A stretch of DNA of 64,000 nucleotides from JAIXWP01 sp041391745 (GCA_041391745.1 JAWKNK010000009.1:1-64000), one strand, 5' to 3'. Positions 33,381 to 43,262 are shown, counted from the first letter of the stretch. Translations and numbers: made by a program. Notes: generated from the sequence alone by a model not told the origin.

Positions 33381-35393
33381 TTAATAGGCCATTAGCTTCT
33401 GCAATATACCGTGCAGTCTGCTATTTGCCAAATAGTTCTTCTCCAACTCTGCATTGAATGGAATTGGAGTATCCAAACTTCCACAACGCATAACAGGCGC
33501 ATCCAAATCTGCAAAACACTCTTCTGTGATTCGAGCGCTAATTTCCCCGCCGATTCCACCTGTTGTGGCATCTTCATGAAGCACAAGTACTCTTCCGGTC
33601 TTCTTCACCGATTTGTAAATGGTCTCCATATCCAATGGTGCTAATGTGCGCAAATCAATTAAGTCTGCAGACACCTCAGGATGCTCTTTCAAATAGTCGA
33701 GTGCCCAGTGAACTCCCAAACCGTAAGAAACTATCGTTAATTCTTCTCCTGTTTTGAGCACATTGGCGACGCCAAATGGCAAGGTGTAATAGCCTTCTGG
33801 AACATCTTGTTCAATTGATCGATAGAGTGCCTTGTGTTCAAAAAACAACACGGGGTTCGGATCATTAAATGATTGACACAAAAGCCCTTTTGCATCCGCA
33901 GGGAATGCGGGGTATGCTATTTTTAATCCGGGAGTATGAAAAAACCATGCTTCATTGCTTTGACTATGAAATGGTCCAGCAGCAACACCTGCCCCTGTCG
34001 GCATTCTTACCACAACATCTGCATTCTCCTCCCAACGGTAGTGCAGTTTTGCTAGGTTATTCACAATCTGATTGAATCCACAAGTGACAAAGTCAGCAAA
34101 CTGCATCTCTACCATCGCTTTCCAACCCTTAATACTCAGACCTAATCCAGAACCCACAATTGCAGATTCACACAAAGGAGTATTTCGAACACGTTCATTT
34201 CCAAATTCTTCAACAAACCCCTCGGTCACCTTAAATACACCACCATATTTGGCGATGTCCTGCCCCATCAACACCAACTTGTTGTGCTTTCGCATGCTCT
34301 CACGAAGTCCGTCACTCACGGCATCTATAAGCCTCATTTTTTTAGAAGTATTCGAGGTTGGTTTGATTTCGTCATTTGAAAATTCTTGAAACAAATCCGC
34401 CTCTTCAAAAGAGGTGCTAGGTTCAATACCTGGCAACTGATAAGCCTCGTTCAATTGACTGTTAATTTCCGCTTTGATTTCCTCTCTAATACTCAATACC
34501 TGAGCGTCAGAAAGCACTTTGACCTCTTGCAACCAAAGTTCGTAATTCAATACAGGATCACGATCTTCCCAGCTCTCAATCAATCCTTCAGGATAGTATT
34601 TCGTGCCACTTGCTTCTTCGTGACCTCTCATTCGGAATGTCATAAATTCCATCATAATCGGTCTTGGATTATTTCGAATGCTCTCGGCCGCTTTTTTCAC
34701 GGCATGATACACTTCCAAAATATTGTTTCCGTCTACTTGAATGGCATCCTCCTTTGGCATTCCGTAGCCAATAGCTTTATCAATGAACTGCTTACATCTA
34801 AACTGCTCTCTGCTGGGAGTAGATAATCCCCAAGCATTATTTTCTATACCAAAAATAACCGGTAAATCCCATACTGTGGCCACATTGATAGCTTCATGAA
34901 AATCTCCTTCACTTGCTCCACCATCTCCGCTAAATACAATCGTGGCTTTTTTCTCTTTACCCAACTTATTGGCTAATGCAATACCATCAGCAATCCCCAA
35001 TTGAGGACCGAGATGAGAAATCATTCCCACCAAATGATACTCCTTAGTACCAAAGTGAAACGAACGATCTCTTCCTTTTGTAAAGCCTTCCATTTTACCT
35101 TGAAACTGTGCGAATAAGCGTTTCAATGGCAAGTCGCGTGCGGTAAAAATCCCCAAGTTTCTGTGCATCGGAAGGATGAACTCATCTTTCTCCATTGCCA
35201 AAGCCACGCCCACAGATATCGCCTCTTGACCATAACTGCTGAACCATTTGCTAATCTTTCCCAAACGCAATTGACTCAACATCTTTTCCTCAATTAATCG
35301 AGGTTTTATCATGGCACGATAAATTGAAATCAATTCATCGTTAGTCAATTTTTCTTTGTTGTATTTAATTACGGGCTTGGTCAACGTTGCCAT
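33381..35393 (-). CDS. 2-oxoacid dehydrogenase E1, alpha and beta subunits fused
   Basis: 670 residues containing both E1 subunits in one chain. The alpha half has the thiamine diphosphate motif (GDG at about 156-158 through GIENN, with DFHEAINVATVWDLPVIFG between) and a loop MRGHEEASG, which should carry the phosphorylation-loop-type segment. The beta half (from about 355: MRLIDAVSDGLRESMRKHNK) has QDIAKYGGVF, PLCESAIVGSGLG and EHKALYRS. The enzyme decarboxylates a branched-chain or related 2-oxoacid and passes the acyl group to E2. E2 and E3 are not in the window. Such fusions are common in Bacteroidota. ATG 35393 and 35399 are both possible. Confidence 0.93.
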   Translation of the reverse strand: MATLTKPVIKYNKEKLTNDELISIYRAMIKPRLIEEKMLSQLRLGKISKWFSSYGQEAISVGVALAMEKDEFILPMHRNLGIFTARDLPLKRLFAQFQGKMEGFTKGRDRSFHFGTKEYHLVGMISHLGPQLGIADGIALANKLGKEKKATIVFSGDGGASEGDFHEAINVATVWDLPVIFGIENNAWGLSTPSREQFRCKQFIDKAIGYGMPKEDAIQVDGNNILEVYHAVKKAAESIRNNPRPIMMEFMTFRMRGHEEASGTKYYPEGLIESWEDRDPVLNYELWLQEVKVLSDAQVLSIREEIKAEINSQLNEAYQLPGIEPSTSFEEADLFQEFSNDEIKPTSNTSKKMRLIDAVSDGLRESMRKHNKLVLMGQDIAKYGGVFKVTEGFVEEFGNERVRNTPLCESAIVGSGLGLSIKGWKAMVEMQFADFVTCGFNQIVNNLAKLHYRWEENADVVVRMPTGAGVAAGPFHSQSNEAWFFHTPGLKIAYPAFPADAKGLLCQSFNDPNPVLFFEHKALYRSIEQDVPEGYYTLPFGVANVLKTGEELTIVSYGLGVHWALDYLKEHPEVSADLIDLRTLAPLDMETIYKSVKKTGRVLVLHEDATTGGIGGEISARITEECFADLDAPVMRCGSLDTPIPFNAELEKNYLANSRLHGILQKLMAY

Positions 35394-35411
35394 ACACATT
35401 CAATTTGGCGA

Positions 35412-35419
35412 CGAAAGTA
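35412..35419 (-). promoter_or_regulatory. Possible -7 box (minus strand TACTTTCG) for the E1 gene
   Basis: TAnnTTYG-type box, 18 bases before the ATG at 35393. The identical octamer TACTTTCG precedes the MBL-fold gene at 62560, which supports a real variant box. Confidence 0.4.
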
Positions 35420-35484
35420 ATTTGAATATTCTACTCTAAATACACTTTATGTAAATATTCCCTTTCCTTTATCCATTCCAAGAT

Positions 35485-35492
35485 TACCTTTG
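35485..35492 (+). promoter_or_regulatory. -7 box TACCTTTG for the FAD-dependent dehydrogenase gene
   Basis: A full TAnnTTTG match, 54 bases before ATG 35547. The spacer shows no hairpin that would suggest regulation. Confidence 0.45.
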
Positions 35493-35546
35493 CATTCAAA
35501 TCATCTTCCAACCCGATTTTTGGTTGAATAGACCAACATCTTACTT

Positions 35547-37103
35547 ATGTCGCATACATTACAACTCGTAGTGCTTCCTCATGAAGCAGAAGACAATCAA
35601 GCCATTCTAAGAATTGCATCAAAAAAGGTCCAGTCGATTACTGCGCAGCACCAAATTGTTGTTCTAAAAAAGTCTATTGACGCTAGACAAAAGCAGATAA
35701 AGGTTAATCTCAAAATTGAAGTCTTTGCACCAAATGAAGCGATTCCACCGCGTTTTGAACCTCGCAAATTTTCAAATGTGCGAGATGCCGGACAAAAAGT
35801 AGTTGTTATCGGAGCCGGCCCTGCAGGCCTGTTTGCTGCGCTCAAATTGATAGAGAAAGGAATTAAACCTATCGTAATAGAAAGAGGCGTAGATGTTCAA
35901 GCCAGAAGAAGAGATCTTGCGAAACTGAACAAAGAACAAATTGTCAATCCAGAGTCTAACTATTGTTTTGGCGAGGGCGGAGCGGGTACCTATTCCGATG
36001 GAAAACTTTATACCAGATCTACCAAACGTGGCGACGTTCAAAGTATACTGGAACTATTGGTACAATTTGGAGCAAGCGAAACCATTCTTACAGAAGCGCA
36101 TCCTCACATCGGGACCAATAAGCTACCCAAAATTATCGCAGCCATGCGTGAGGAAATTATAGCTCACGGTGGTGAAGTGCACTTCAACTCAAAGCTTACC
36201 AACTTCTTTTTTCAAAATCATAAAATAGAAGCAATTGAAATCAATGGCAACGAAAAGCTGCAAGCCGACGCCTTCATTTTAGCCACCGGACACAGTGCTC
36301 GAGATATTTTTGAATTGCTGCATAAAAATGAAATTGAAATTCACTTCAAACCTTTTGCTCTCGGCGTTCGTGCTGAACATCCACAACAGGTGATTGACAG
36401 CATTCAATATCATTGTGAAATAAGGAATGACATCCTGCCTCCTGCTTCGTATAGCCTCGTGCATCAAGTGAATAATAAAGGAGTGTATTCATTCTGTATG
36501 TGTCCCGGCGGCATTATTGCTCCTTGTGCAACTGCACCTGGGGAAATTGTAACCAATGGTTGGTCTCCGAGCAAGCGAAACAACCCTTGGGCAAACTCAG
36601 GGATAGTTGTAAGTGTGGAATGGGAAGACATTCCCGAATTCCATAAATACGGACCGTTGGCAGGGATGGAATTTCAGAAAAGTGTTGAGCAAAAATGTTG
36701 GTCTGTTGCAGGAAAAACACAACAAGCACCGGCACAAAGAATCAATGACTTTATCTCAAAAAAAACAAGTAAAGACCTCCCAAATTGTTCCTACTTTCCA
36801 GGAATAGTTAGTCGCAATCTGCACGATATTCTTCCTGCCTTCGTGAGCGGAACTTTAAGAGAAGGTTTCATCGCCTTTGGTAAAAAAATGAAAGGATATC
36901 TGCATCCAGATGCGGTAATTGTTGCCACAGAATCGCGCACTTCCTCACCAGTAAGAATTCCTAGAGATATCGAAACATATGCGCATCCTCAGCTTTCCAA
37001 TCTTTATCCTTGTGGAGAGGGTGCTGGATATGCAGGAGGAATTGTAAGTGCTGCAATAGATGGAGAAAAGGTCGCTACTAAAATTTTTGAAAAAGTAGGT
37101 TAG
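35547..37103 (+). CDS. FAD-dependent dehydrogenase, COG2509 type
   Basis: 518 residues. An N-terminal ferredoxin-like extension (about 80 residues) precedes the dinucleotide fold VVVIGAGPAGLFAALKLIEKG near residue 88. Then come NYCFGEGGAGTYSDGKLYTR, ILATGHSARDIFELL, FCMCPGGIIAPCATAPGEIV and the C-terminal PCGEGAGYAGGIVSAAIDG. This is the widespread uncharacterised flavoprotein family; an NAD(P)H-linked redox role is likely but the substrate is unknown. The stop overlaps the convergent oxidoreductase gene by 4 bp. Confidence 0.9.
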   Translation: MSHTLQLVVLPHEAEDNQAILRIASKKVQSITAQHQIVVLKKSIDARQKQIKVNLKIEVFAPNEAIPPRFEPRKFSNVRDAGQKVVVIGAGPAGLFAALKLIEKGIKPIVIERGVDVQARRRDLAKLNKEQIVNPESNYCFGEGGAGTYSDGKLYTRSTKRGDVQSILELLVQFGASETILTEAHPHIGTNKLPKIIAAMREEIIAHGGEVHFNSKLTNFFFQNHKIEAIEINGNEKLQADAFILATGHSARDIFELLHKNEIEIHFKPFALGVRAEHPQQVIDSIQYHCEIRNDILPPASYSLVHQVNNKGVYSFCMCPGGIIAPCATAPGEIVTNGWSPSKRNNPWANSGIVVSVEWEDIPEFHKYGPLAGMEFQKSVEQKCWSVAGKTQQAPAQRINDFISKKTSKDLPNCSYFPGIVSRNLHDILPAFVSGTLREGFIAFGKKMKGYLHPDAVIVATESRTSSPVRIPRDIETYAHPQLSNLYPCGEGAGYAGGIVSAAIDGEKVATKIFEKVG

Positions 37104-38218
37104 CGCGCAAGATCTGCTAGTTGTTTGCCAACCAAACTTCCAATCGCGACCCCCATACCGCCCATCCTAACGCCCACGAAAAGATTGGAACAATGTTGCT
37201 CAATGATCGGCATTTTCACATCAGAAACGCCCATGGTTCCCGACCAAGCGTGATCAACCTTAAACGTTTCATCCGTTAAGTACTCACTTACAAATGAGGT
37301 CAATTTTAGTTGAATTTGATCCGTTAAACCACGATCCATTGTAAACTCATCATTCAAAGCCACATTTCTGAATCCTCCAATTAATATTCTCGTATCAACT
37401 TCTCTAAAATAAACAAAGCCTTCATCGACGTGAAAGGTGCCCTTGGGAATCGGATTTTTCAATGGCGTAGTCACAATAACTTGGTTCCGAGCAGGCTTTA
37501 CATCTAGGTTGGGGAGAAGAGACTTGGTAAATCCATTCGTACAAACGAATAGTCTTTCAGGATAAACATCAGCATCTAACCAATGAAATGACGCGCGGTC
37601 ATTTTGGATGGAAACAGAATGAATTTTAGAACCTGTAATCACCTCCACCCCTTCTCGAAGGCACAGCATTTTTAAATTCCACATCATTTTACCCGTATCT
37701 ACTGAGCCCTCCAGTTGATTCTCAATAGACCCGATAAATTTGGATTGTCCGTTGAAACTTTCTTGTTTCGAACCGATTTTGTAAACCTCATGACCAATGG
37801 CACTTTGAACCAGCTTGTTCAATTCATCAAGTCGTTGAACACATTCATGAAACGAATTCAAATCTTGCTCGCGAAACAGTTCGTAGCCCCCAACTGGCCT
37901 AAACCCAACCCCTTCATCACCAAGTTCTTGACGCAAATTAGCCAAGCCTTCCCAACGCATTCGAATAAGATTAGTTGCGAGGTTTTGATCTAGCACTTTA
38001 AGATCACTTATGATTTCACTTGCACTTCCAAAACATGCGAATCCTGCATTTCTCGAACTTGCGCCAGACCCAATCTCCTGACCCTCAATCACTAAAACCC
38101 TTCTACTTGGGTGTTTACGACGTAAATAAAGGGCTGTGAACAAACCTACTATACCTCCACCAATTACCACATCCTGCAATCCCTTGGTGTAACTCACCTT
38201 CTCCCAATAACTTAGCAT
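37100..38218 (-). CDS. FAD-dependent amino-acid oxidase-type oxidoreductase (DAO family)
   Basis: 372 residues of the DadA/glycine-oxidase fold. Seen: VVIGGGIVGLFTALYLRRKH at the N-terminus (FAD binding), GSGASSRNAGFACFGSASE, the substrate-side HWLDADVYPERLFVCTNGF, and the C-terminal MGGMGVAIGSLVGKQLA. Oxidation of an amino acid or N-methyl compound is expected in the cytoplasm; the true substrate is not readable. It faces the COG2509 gene tail to tail with a shared 4-bp stop overlap. Confidence 0.88.
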   Translation of the reverse strand: MLSYWEKVSYTKGLQDVVIGGGIVGLFTALYLRRKHPSRRVLVIEGQEIGSGASSRNAGFACFGSASEIISDLKVLDQNLATNLIRMRWEGLANLRQELGDEGVGFRPVGGYELFREQDLNSFHECVQRLDELNKLVQSAIGHEVYKIGSKQESFNGQSKFIGSIENQLEGSVDTGKMMWNLKMLCLREGVEVITGSKIHSVSIQNDRASFHWLDADVYPERLFVCTNGFTKSLLPNLDVKPARNQVIVTTPLKNPIPKGTFHVDEGFVYFREVDTRILIGGFRNVALNDEFTMDRGLTDQIQLKLTSFVSEYLTDETFKVDHAWSGTMGVSDVKMPIIEQHCSNLFVGVRMGGMGVAIGSLVGKQLADLAR

Positions 38219-38309
38219 AATTTGAACCGAATAAAAATTGAATTGTACCGCAAAACGAACTTAATGACAATTTTTGCGTTAACTGCAAGTTACCAAAGGT
38301 AAAATTGAA

Positions 38310-38317
38310 TATATTTA
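38310..38317 (+). promoter_or_regulatory. Possible -7 box TATATTTA for the TPR/coiled-coil gene
   Basis: One mismatch from TAnnTTTG and identical to the octamer at 8496. It lies 26 bases before ATG 38344 in the short divergent spacer. Confidence 0.35.
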
Positions 38318-38343
38318 CCCTTTGCAAGGAAATCCCATTCGGA

Positions 38344-41061
38344 ATGAAACTATTTGTTCGTCTTTTTGCTGCCATTTTATTGACAACTCTGTCACTATCA
38401 ACCTTTTCGCAAGATGAGTTGGTAATTAAAGGTGCACTGAAAGACTCCGAAACTCTCAAGAAGCTCGAGAATTGTCAAGTAACAGTTTTCAAAAACGGGA
38501 CTCAATTTGATGTTTTTGAGACTGGGGGAAGTGGGAAGTACGAATTCAGACTCCCTTTAGGATACAATTATGATATCAAGTTCGCGAAGGACGGGTATGT
38601 AGCGAAAATAGTCCGAATCGATACCCGCAATATTCCAGAAGAAGACAGAGCTGGAGGATTTCAATTAGACATGCCAGGTATCTTATTCCAATATGTTGAA
38701 GGTTTCAACATGGATATTATGAAAGAGCCAGTTGGTAAAGTTTCATTCTCATCTCAAGAAAATGCCATGGACTTCGACATTGGCTATGCTGAAAGAATGA
38801 AGGATAAGATTGACGCTGAATTCAAACGCCTTGAAAATTTAGAAAAAGACAGAGACAAACTGAAAGCGGAATACGACAAGTATATCCGTGAAGGCGATCA
38901 AAAAATGATCGAGAAAAAATACCAAGATGCAATGGACAAGTACACCAAAGCACTTGGAGTTTTTCCAAAAGACGAGACTGCTACGAAGAAATATGACGAG
39001 GCAAAAGCTGCCTACGACGCCGACCAAGCCAATGCTGCACTTGAGGCAAAGTATCAAAAGCACCTTTCCGATGGAGAATCAGCAATAAAAGCTAAGAACT
39101 GGTCTGAAGCGAAAAAGCAATACACTGCCGCTAAAGACATGAAGCCAAATGAGCAATTGCCCAAGCAAAAACTCAATGAAATTTATGACCTAGAAAAGAA
39201 CGCGGAGAAGGAAGAACAGTACAAAGAGGTAATGGCTGCGGCTGATAAACTATTCAATGCAAAAGATTACGCACTTTGTATCGACAAATACAAAGAAGCA
39301 TCAGCCATTTTCCCGAACAAGCCAGAACCAAAAGATCAAATTGCAAAAGCGCAGTCTATGCTCGACGCTATGCTTGCTGACGCCGCGAAGCTCCAACAAA
39401 TTCAGCAACGTTACAACGATTTGATGGCCCTTGGGCTCAAAAATAAAACAGAAGGAAATTTAGAATCTGCCCTCTCCAACTACCGAGAAGCTGGAAATGT
39501 AAAACCTGATGAAAAGGATCCTCCAATTAAAGTCAAGGAAATTGAAGATTTAATCGCTCAAATGGAGCGTGACAGGCAAAAATCTCAGGCTGATGCCCTT
39601 GCCAATGAGGAGAAGGAAAGAATTGAGCGTGAGTTCAACGATTTGATTCAACAAGCTGACAAGTTGTATACTGCTAAAAATTGGAACGATTCCAAGTCAA
39701 AGTATCAAGAAGCACTTGCACTGAAAGAAGCGCAATATCCACGTGCACGAATCAAATCAATAGACGACATCCTAGCAGATGAAGCTTCAAAATCTAGAGA
39801 CAATGAAATTGCTGAAGCAAACAGATTAAAAGAAGAGGAGAGAAAGCGTAAAGAAGAAGAATTACGAAATCAGCGAGAAGCACAGGAAAGACTTGCAGAA
39901 GAAGCAAGGTTAAAGCGATTAGCTGAAGAGGAAGAAAGAAGAAAAAGACAAGAAGAAGAGCTAGCTAATAAAAACAAAACCAACAACTTTAGCAACGAAG
40001 CCAATAGAGCAAAAGAAGATGAAGTTGAAGCATATTATCGCGAAGCAAGACAATTGGAAGACTCTGCGAAGTATGCAAAACAACGTGCACTGAAAGAACA
40101 GAATCAAACCTTCACAGAAAGCAGAATTCAAAGTTCTGATGACAAACGTAAGGCTCAAGAAGAAGCGATTGCTCAGCAGAAGGAAGATCAAGTTAATATG
40201 AACAGCCGAGGTAATTCTTTCATTACAAGAAGCACTGAGGAAATGTCGGAGAAAAAAGATCAAGCATCTGCTAACACACAGAGCTATATAGACCGCGCTG
40301 AAAACAGGTTGGAATCGACCCAAGCGAAGGTAGATGTTATGAAGGAAGCTGAGGCTGGTATCGTTCAAAATGACCGCAACAGACAGAAGCTTATCAACGA
40401 GCAGAAAAACAAAGAGGAAACATACGCAGATAACAGCAAGAGCTATGAAACGCGAAGTGGTACTATGCGAACTGATGCTTCTATGAAAGTTGACAAGCAG
40501 AAAAAGAATCAACAGGAAATGGCATTTGAAGGGGAAAAAGTGAGACAGGAAAATGAGCGAGTTGCTGAAGAGAAAAAACAAGATGCGACAAATAAAATGC
40601 TCGATAGCCAGACTGCCGCTGATGTTCGACTTGAATCTGCTACCAATAAAGTTGATCGCCAAAAAGAGCAATCAGAACAGATGGCCTCTTCAGATAAGAA
40701 TCATACCAATGATGCTCTAGCCGAAATCAACGAAAAGAAAATGCAGGCTGAACTTTTCCAAATTCAAAAGGAAAATAAAGCATCAGAAGAGCGCTATGAA
40801 TCACGCAAAGAAATGTTTGATGTTTACACCGGCGCAAATAAAACGAACACGCCAACTCCTGGCTCTGAAAATATCCCAGAAGGGGTAACGGAGAAATCGT
40901 ATAAGTTGAACAACCAGATCATTACTGAGCGCACAGTTAAACAGGACGGTAAAGTAAATACTTACCTGAAGTCGGTTTCAAAAACAGGAATCTACTATTT
41001 CAAAAATGGTAAGCCGATTACCAAGCAAATGTGGATTCAAGAAACTTTGGAGAAAAGCTAG
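38344..41061 (+). CDS. Secreted TPR and coiled-coil protein with carboxypeptidase-regulatory-like domain
   Basis: 905 residues. The signal peptide ends near residue 22 (LSTFSQ). Residues about 24-100 form a beta-sandwich like carboxypeptidase-regulatory domains (VIKGALKDSETLKKLENCQV, GYNYDIKFAKDGYVAKI). Residues 170-470 hold four or so TPR-like pairs with a repeating KYQDAMDKYTKAL / ALCIDKYKEAS / ALSNYREAG / DSKSKYQEALAL core. Residues 490-540 are a very charged Arg/Glu helix, followed by long Gln/Lys/Glu coiled segments. The tail (GKVNTYLKSVSKTGIYYFKN GKPI) is a motif I have seen ending other Bacteroidota envelope proteins. It could be a periplasmic scaffold, perhaps for gliding or secretion machinery; this is inference. 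aroQ starts 2 bp later. Confidence 0.8.
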   Translation: MKLFVRLFAAILLTTLSLSTFSQDELVIKGALKDSETLKKLENCQVTVFKNGTQFDVFETGGSGKYEFRLPLGYNYDIKFAKDGYVAKIVRIDTRNIPEEDRAGGFQLDMPGILFQYVEGFNMDIMKEPVGKVSFSSQENAMDFDIGYAERMKDKIDAEFKRLENLEKDRDKLKAEYDKYIREGDQKMIEKKYQDAMDKYTKALGVFPKDETATKKYDEAKAAYDADQANAALEAKYQKHLSDGESAIKAKNWSEAKKQYTAAKDMKPNEQLPKQKLNEIYDLEKNAEKEEQYKEVMAAADKLFNAKDYALCIDKYKEASAIFPNKPEPKDQIAKAQSMLDAMLADAAKLQQIQQRYNDLMALGLKNKTEGNLESALSNYREAGNVKPDEKDPPIKVKEIEDLIAQMERDRQKSQADALANEEKERIEREFNDLIQQADKLYTAKNWNDSKSKYQEALALKEAQYPRARIKSIDDILADEASKSRDNEIAEANRLKEEERKRKEEELRNQREAQERLAEEARLKRLAEEEERRKRQEEELANKNKTNNFSNEANRAKEDEVEAYYREARQLEDSAKYAKQRALKEQNQTFTESRIQSSDDKRKAQEEAIAQQKEDQVNMNSRGNSFITRSTEEMSEKKDQASANTQSYIDRAENRLESTQAKVDVMKEAEAGIVQNDRNRQKLINEQKNKEETYADNSKSYETRSGTMRTDASMKVDKQKKNQQEMAFEGEKVRQENERVAEEKKQDATNKMLDSQTAADVRLESATNKVDRQKEQSEQMASSDKNHTNDALAEINEKKMQAELFQIQKENKASEERYESRKEMFDVYTGANKTNTPTPGSENIPEGVTEKSYKLNNQIITERTVKQDGKVNTYLKSVSKTGIYYFKNGKPITKQMWIQETLEKS

Positions 41062-41063
41062 GT

Positions 41064-41492
41064 ATGAAATTGCGCGTTTTGGTATTGAATGGCCCTAATC
41101 TTAATTTATTGGGTAAACGCGAACCAGATGTCTATGGCGATGCGGACTTTGAAACCTTTTTTCTTGCTTTAAAAAACAATTTCGAAGAAGTTGAACTTCA
41201 CTATTATCAATCTAATGTAGAAGGTGAACTCATCAATAAACTCCACGAAGTTGGATTCTCTTATGATGGTATTATTTTCAATCCTGGTGGTTATTCGCAC
41301 ACGAGCGTAGCACTTCGGGATGCGATACTTGCTATCAACACACCAGTAATTGAGGTTCACATTTCTAACCTACACAAAAGAGAAGAATTCAGACACCAAA
41401 GCCTAACTGCATTTGGTTGTAAGGGAGTAATAAGTGGTTTCGGATTTTGGTCTTATGAGATGGCTTTACAGCACATCTTGGATACCCATTAA
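41064..41492 (+). CDS. aroQ: Type II 3-dehydroquinate dehydratase
   Basis: 142 residues, the normal length for AroQ, the third step of the shikimate pathway. Motifs: VLNGPNLNLLGKREPDVYG (contains the catalytic Tyr), YYQSNVEGELINKLHEVG, NPGGYSHTSVALRDAI, and VEVHISNLHKREEFRHQS with the catalytic His region. ATG 41064 gives the family N-terminus. It sits 2 bp after the TPR gene, so it is co-transcribed with it despite no functional link. The stop overlaps the convergent gene by 4 bp. Confidence 0.95.
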   Translation: MKLRVLVLNGPNLNLLGKREPDVYGDADFETFFLALKNNFEEVELHYYQSNVEGELINKLHEVGFSYDGIIFNPGGYSHTSVALRDAILAINTPVIEVHISNLHKREEFRHQSLTAFGCKGVISGFGFWSYEMALQHILDTH

Positions 41493-42067
41493 TTCTTTTC
41501 CTTTCCGAATTCTCGGATACCGCTTTCCACAACTCGAAGTAATAGCTCCGTATCTTTTGGATCAAGTTGTTTTCCAAATCTGATTTTAGTTCCATTAAAA
41601 CTAAATCCAATTCTTTCACCACCAATAATCCAAAAACTATTGTCTAGAAATGCAAAGAAGTTTCCTGGATCTTGCTTAATAACACCAAGCTTAAAAATAC
41701 TCTTTATCGGAAAAGTTTCAGGTAAAGCACGCTTCCAATATGCATTCATCAACTCTAATTGACCTTGAGAAATTCGGACAATTTCCCTCCCCCCTTTTCT
41801 CCATAAGTAAACCTTAAAAATCCTTACAAAGAAATAAGCCCACAATGCAGTGCTCACAATGAAGAAAATCTTTTCACTCTGCGAAGGAGATTGAATTGCA
41901 TACTTTATAAATACCACCCCACAAAATGTCCAAGCTAGTAGCCAAGTTACAAGCAGCGCTTCTTGCCAACGCTCTATTTTCTGACCAATGGTAATGACAA
42001 TATCTTTCTTCGAACGAACTACAGAAATTCTCTTACCTATAAATTTAGGTTCACTTGAGCCACTCAT
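41489..42067 (-). CDS. Hypothetical membrane protein with two helices, PH-like soluble part
   Basis: 192 residues. Two adjacent membrane segments (ALLVTWLLAWTFCGVVFIKY and IFFIVSTALWAYFFVRIFKV) are followed by a beta-rich soluble tail (GREIVRISQGQLELMNAYWK, FFAFLDNSFWIIGGERIGFS) of bacterial PH-like pattern. The start overlaps the bshA stop by 4 bp (ATGA on the minus strand), so translation is probably coupled to bshA. No known role in bacillithiol synthesis; the pairing is only positional evidence. Confidence 0.75.
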   Translation of the reverse strand: MSGSSEPKFIGKRISVVRSKKDIVITIGQKIERWQEALLVTWLLAWTFCGVVFIKYAIQSPSQSEKIFFIVSTALWAYFFVRIFKVYLWRKGGREIVRISQGQLELMNAYWKRALPETFPIKSIFKLGVIKQDPGNFFAFLDNSFWIIGGERIGFSFNGTKIRFGKQLDPKDTELLLRVVESGIREFGKEKN

Positions 42068-43203
42068 ACTGTTTCTAAAACTGAATTATACAAAGCCTCA
42101 TACTGAGGCAATATTTTTTCGATGCTAAATTCTGCCGCACGCTCCTTTGCTTTTACTCTAAATTTATTCAAACGAGACTCATCCTCGATAATGTACAGAG
42201 CATTTTTTGCCATATCCTCTACATCGCCCACGTGACTCATCATACCAGTTACGCCATGTCTATTTACCTCTGGAAGACCTCCGGTATTAGTAGATATCAC
42301 CGGAACTCCGCAAGCCATTGCCTCTAAAGCAGCTAACCCGAAACTTTCAGCTTCTGAAGGGAGCAAGAATAAATCCGCCACGGCAAGTGCTTCAGCCGGA
42401 TTTTTTACATTTCCTAAGAATAATACGTCATCACAAAGTCCTAACTCACGGCATCTGAATTCCGCCTTCGTTCTTTCTGGACCGTCACCTACCATGATCA
42501 ACTTCGATGGATGTTTAGCCTTTACCAAATTGAAAGTATCAATTACATCGAGAACTCTTTTAACTGGTCTGAAGTTAGAAATGTGAACAAGAATCTTTTC
42601 TCCATTAGGAGCGTATTCTTTATGCACCTCATCCCGATTCGGGAAGTGCATTTTCTCTGTATTGATAAAGTTCGGAATGACTTCAATTTCACGATTGATA
42701 CCAAACAATTTATAGGTATCTAGACGCAAACTTTGTGACACTGCCGTAACAGCATCACTCTTATTGATTGCGAAAGAAATGACTGGTTCAAATGAAGAAT
42801 CCTTGCCCAGAAGGGTTATATCTGTTCCGTGAAGTGTCGTGATTACGGGCAAGTTGATGCCTTCTTCTGCCAACACTTGCTTCGCAGTAATTGCTGCAGA
42901 AGCATGTGGTATAGCATAGTGTACATGAAGCAAATCCAACTTCTCGTACTTCACCACATCTACCATCTTACTGGCCAATACAAGTTCATAGGGCGGATAA
43001 AGAAATAGCGGATAATCGCTCACATTTACTTCGTGGTAGCGAATGTTCTTTTTCAATGCTCCAAGCCTAACAGGTTGGCTATATGTAATAAAGTGAATTT
43101 CGTGTCCTTTATCAGCCAGGGCCTTTCCAAGTTCCGTAGCTACTACTCCACTCCCACCGTAGGTAGGATATCCAACAATTCCAATTTTTAAGTTCTGTGC
43201 CAT
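42064..43203 (-). CDS. bshA: N-acetyl-alpha-D-glucosaminyl L-malate synthase BshA
   Basis: 379 residues, GT4 glycosyltransferase that joins GlcNAc from UDP-GlcNAc to L-malate, the first step of bacillithiol synthesis. Strong family signals: KIGIVGYPTYGGSGVVATEL at the N-terminus, HVHYAIPHASAAITAKQVLA, TTLHGTDITLLGKDSSFEPV, ISNFRPVKRVLDVI, and the C-terminal LLPSEAESFGLAALEAMACG donor-binding loop. Bacteroidota do make bacillithiol. BshB and BshC are not in the window. A 4-bp overlap links it to the membrane-protein gene downstream. Confidence 0.95.
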   Translation of the reverse strand: MAQNLKIGIVGYPTYGGSGVVATELGKALADKGHEIHFITYSQPVRLGALKKNIRYHEVNVSDYPLFLYPPYELVLASKMVDVVKYEKLDLLHVHYAIPHASAAITAKQVLAEEGINLPVITTLHGTDITLLGKDSSFEPVISFAINKSDAVTAVSQSLRLDTYKLFGINREIEVIPNFINTEKMHFPNRDEVHKEYAPNGEKILVHISNFRPVKRVLDVIDTFNLVKAKHPSKLIMVGDGPERTKAEFRCRELGLCDDVLFLGNVKNPAEALAVADLFLLPSEAESFGLAALEAMACGVPVISTNTGGLPEVNRHGVTGMMSHVGDVEDMAKNALYIIEDESRLNKFRVKAKERAAEFSIEKILPQYEALYNSVLETV

Positions 43204-43262
43204 GACATATTAAATCGGCACGAAGGTCGGAAGTTCAATCCAACTAAAAAAGAAAACCTTTG

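Noticed and set aside
34386..34826. A 146-codon plus-strand frame inside the E1 gene
   Set aside because: Antisense to a conserved enzyme domain; no start signal and no recognisable motif.
39961..40671. A 236-codon minus-strand frame inside the coiled-coil gene
   Set aside because: Phe/Leu/Ser-rich hydrophobic translation is the mirror of Lys/Glu-rich coding on the other strand; no independent support.
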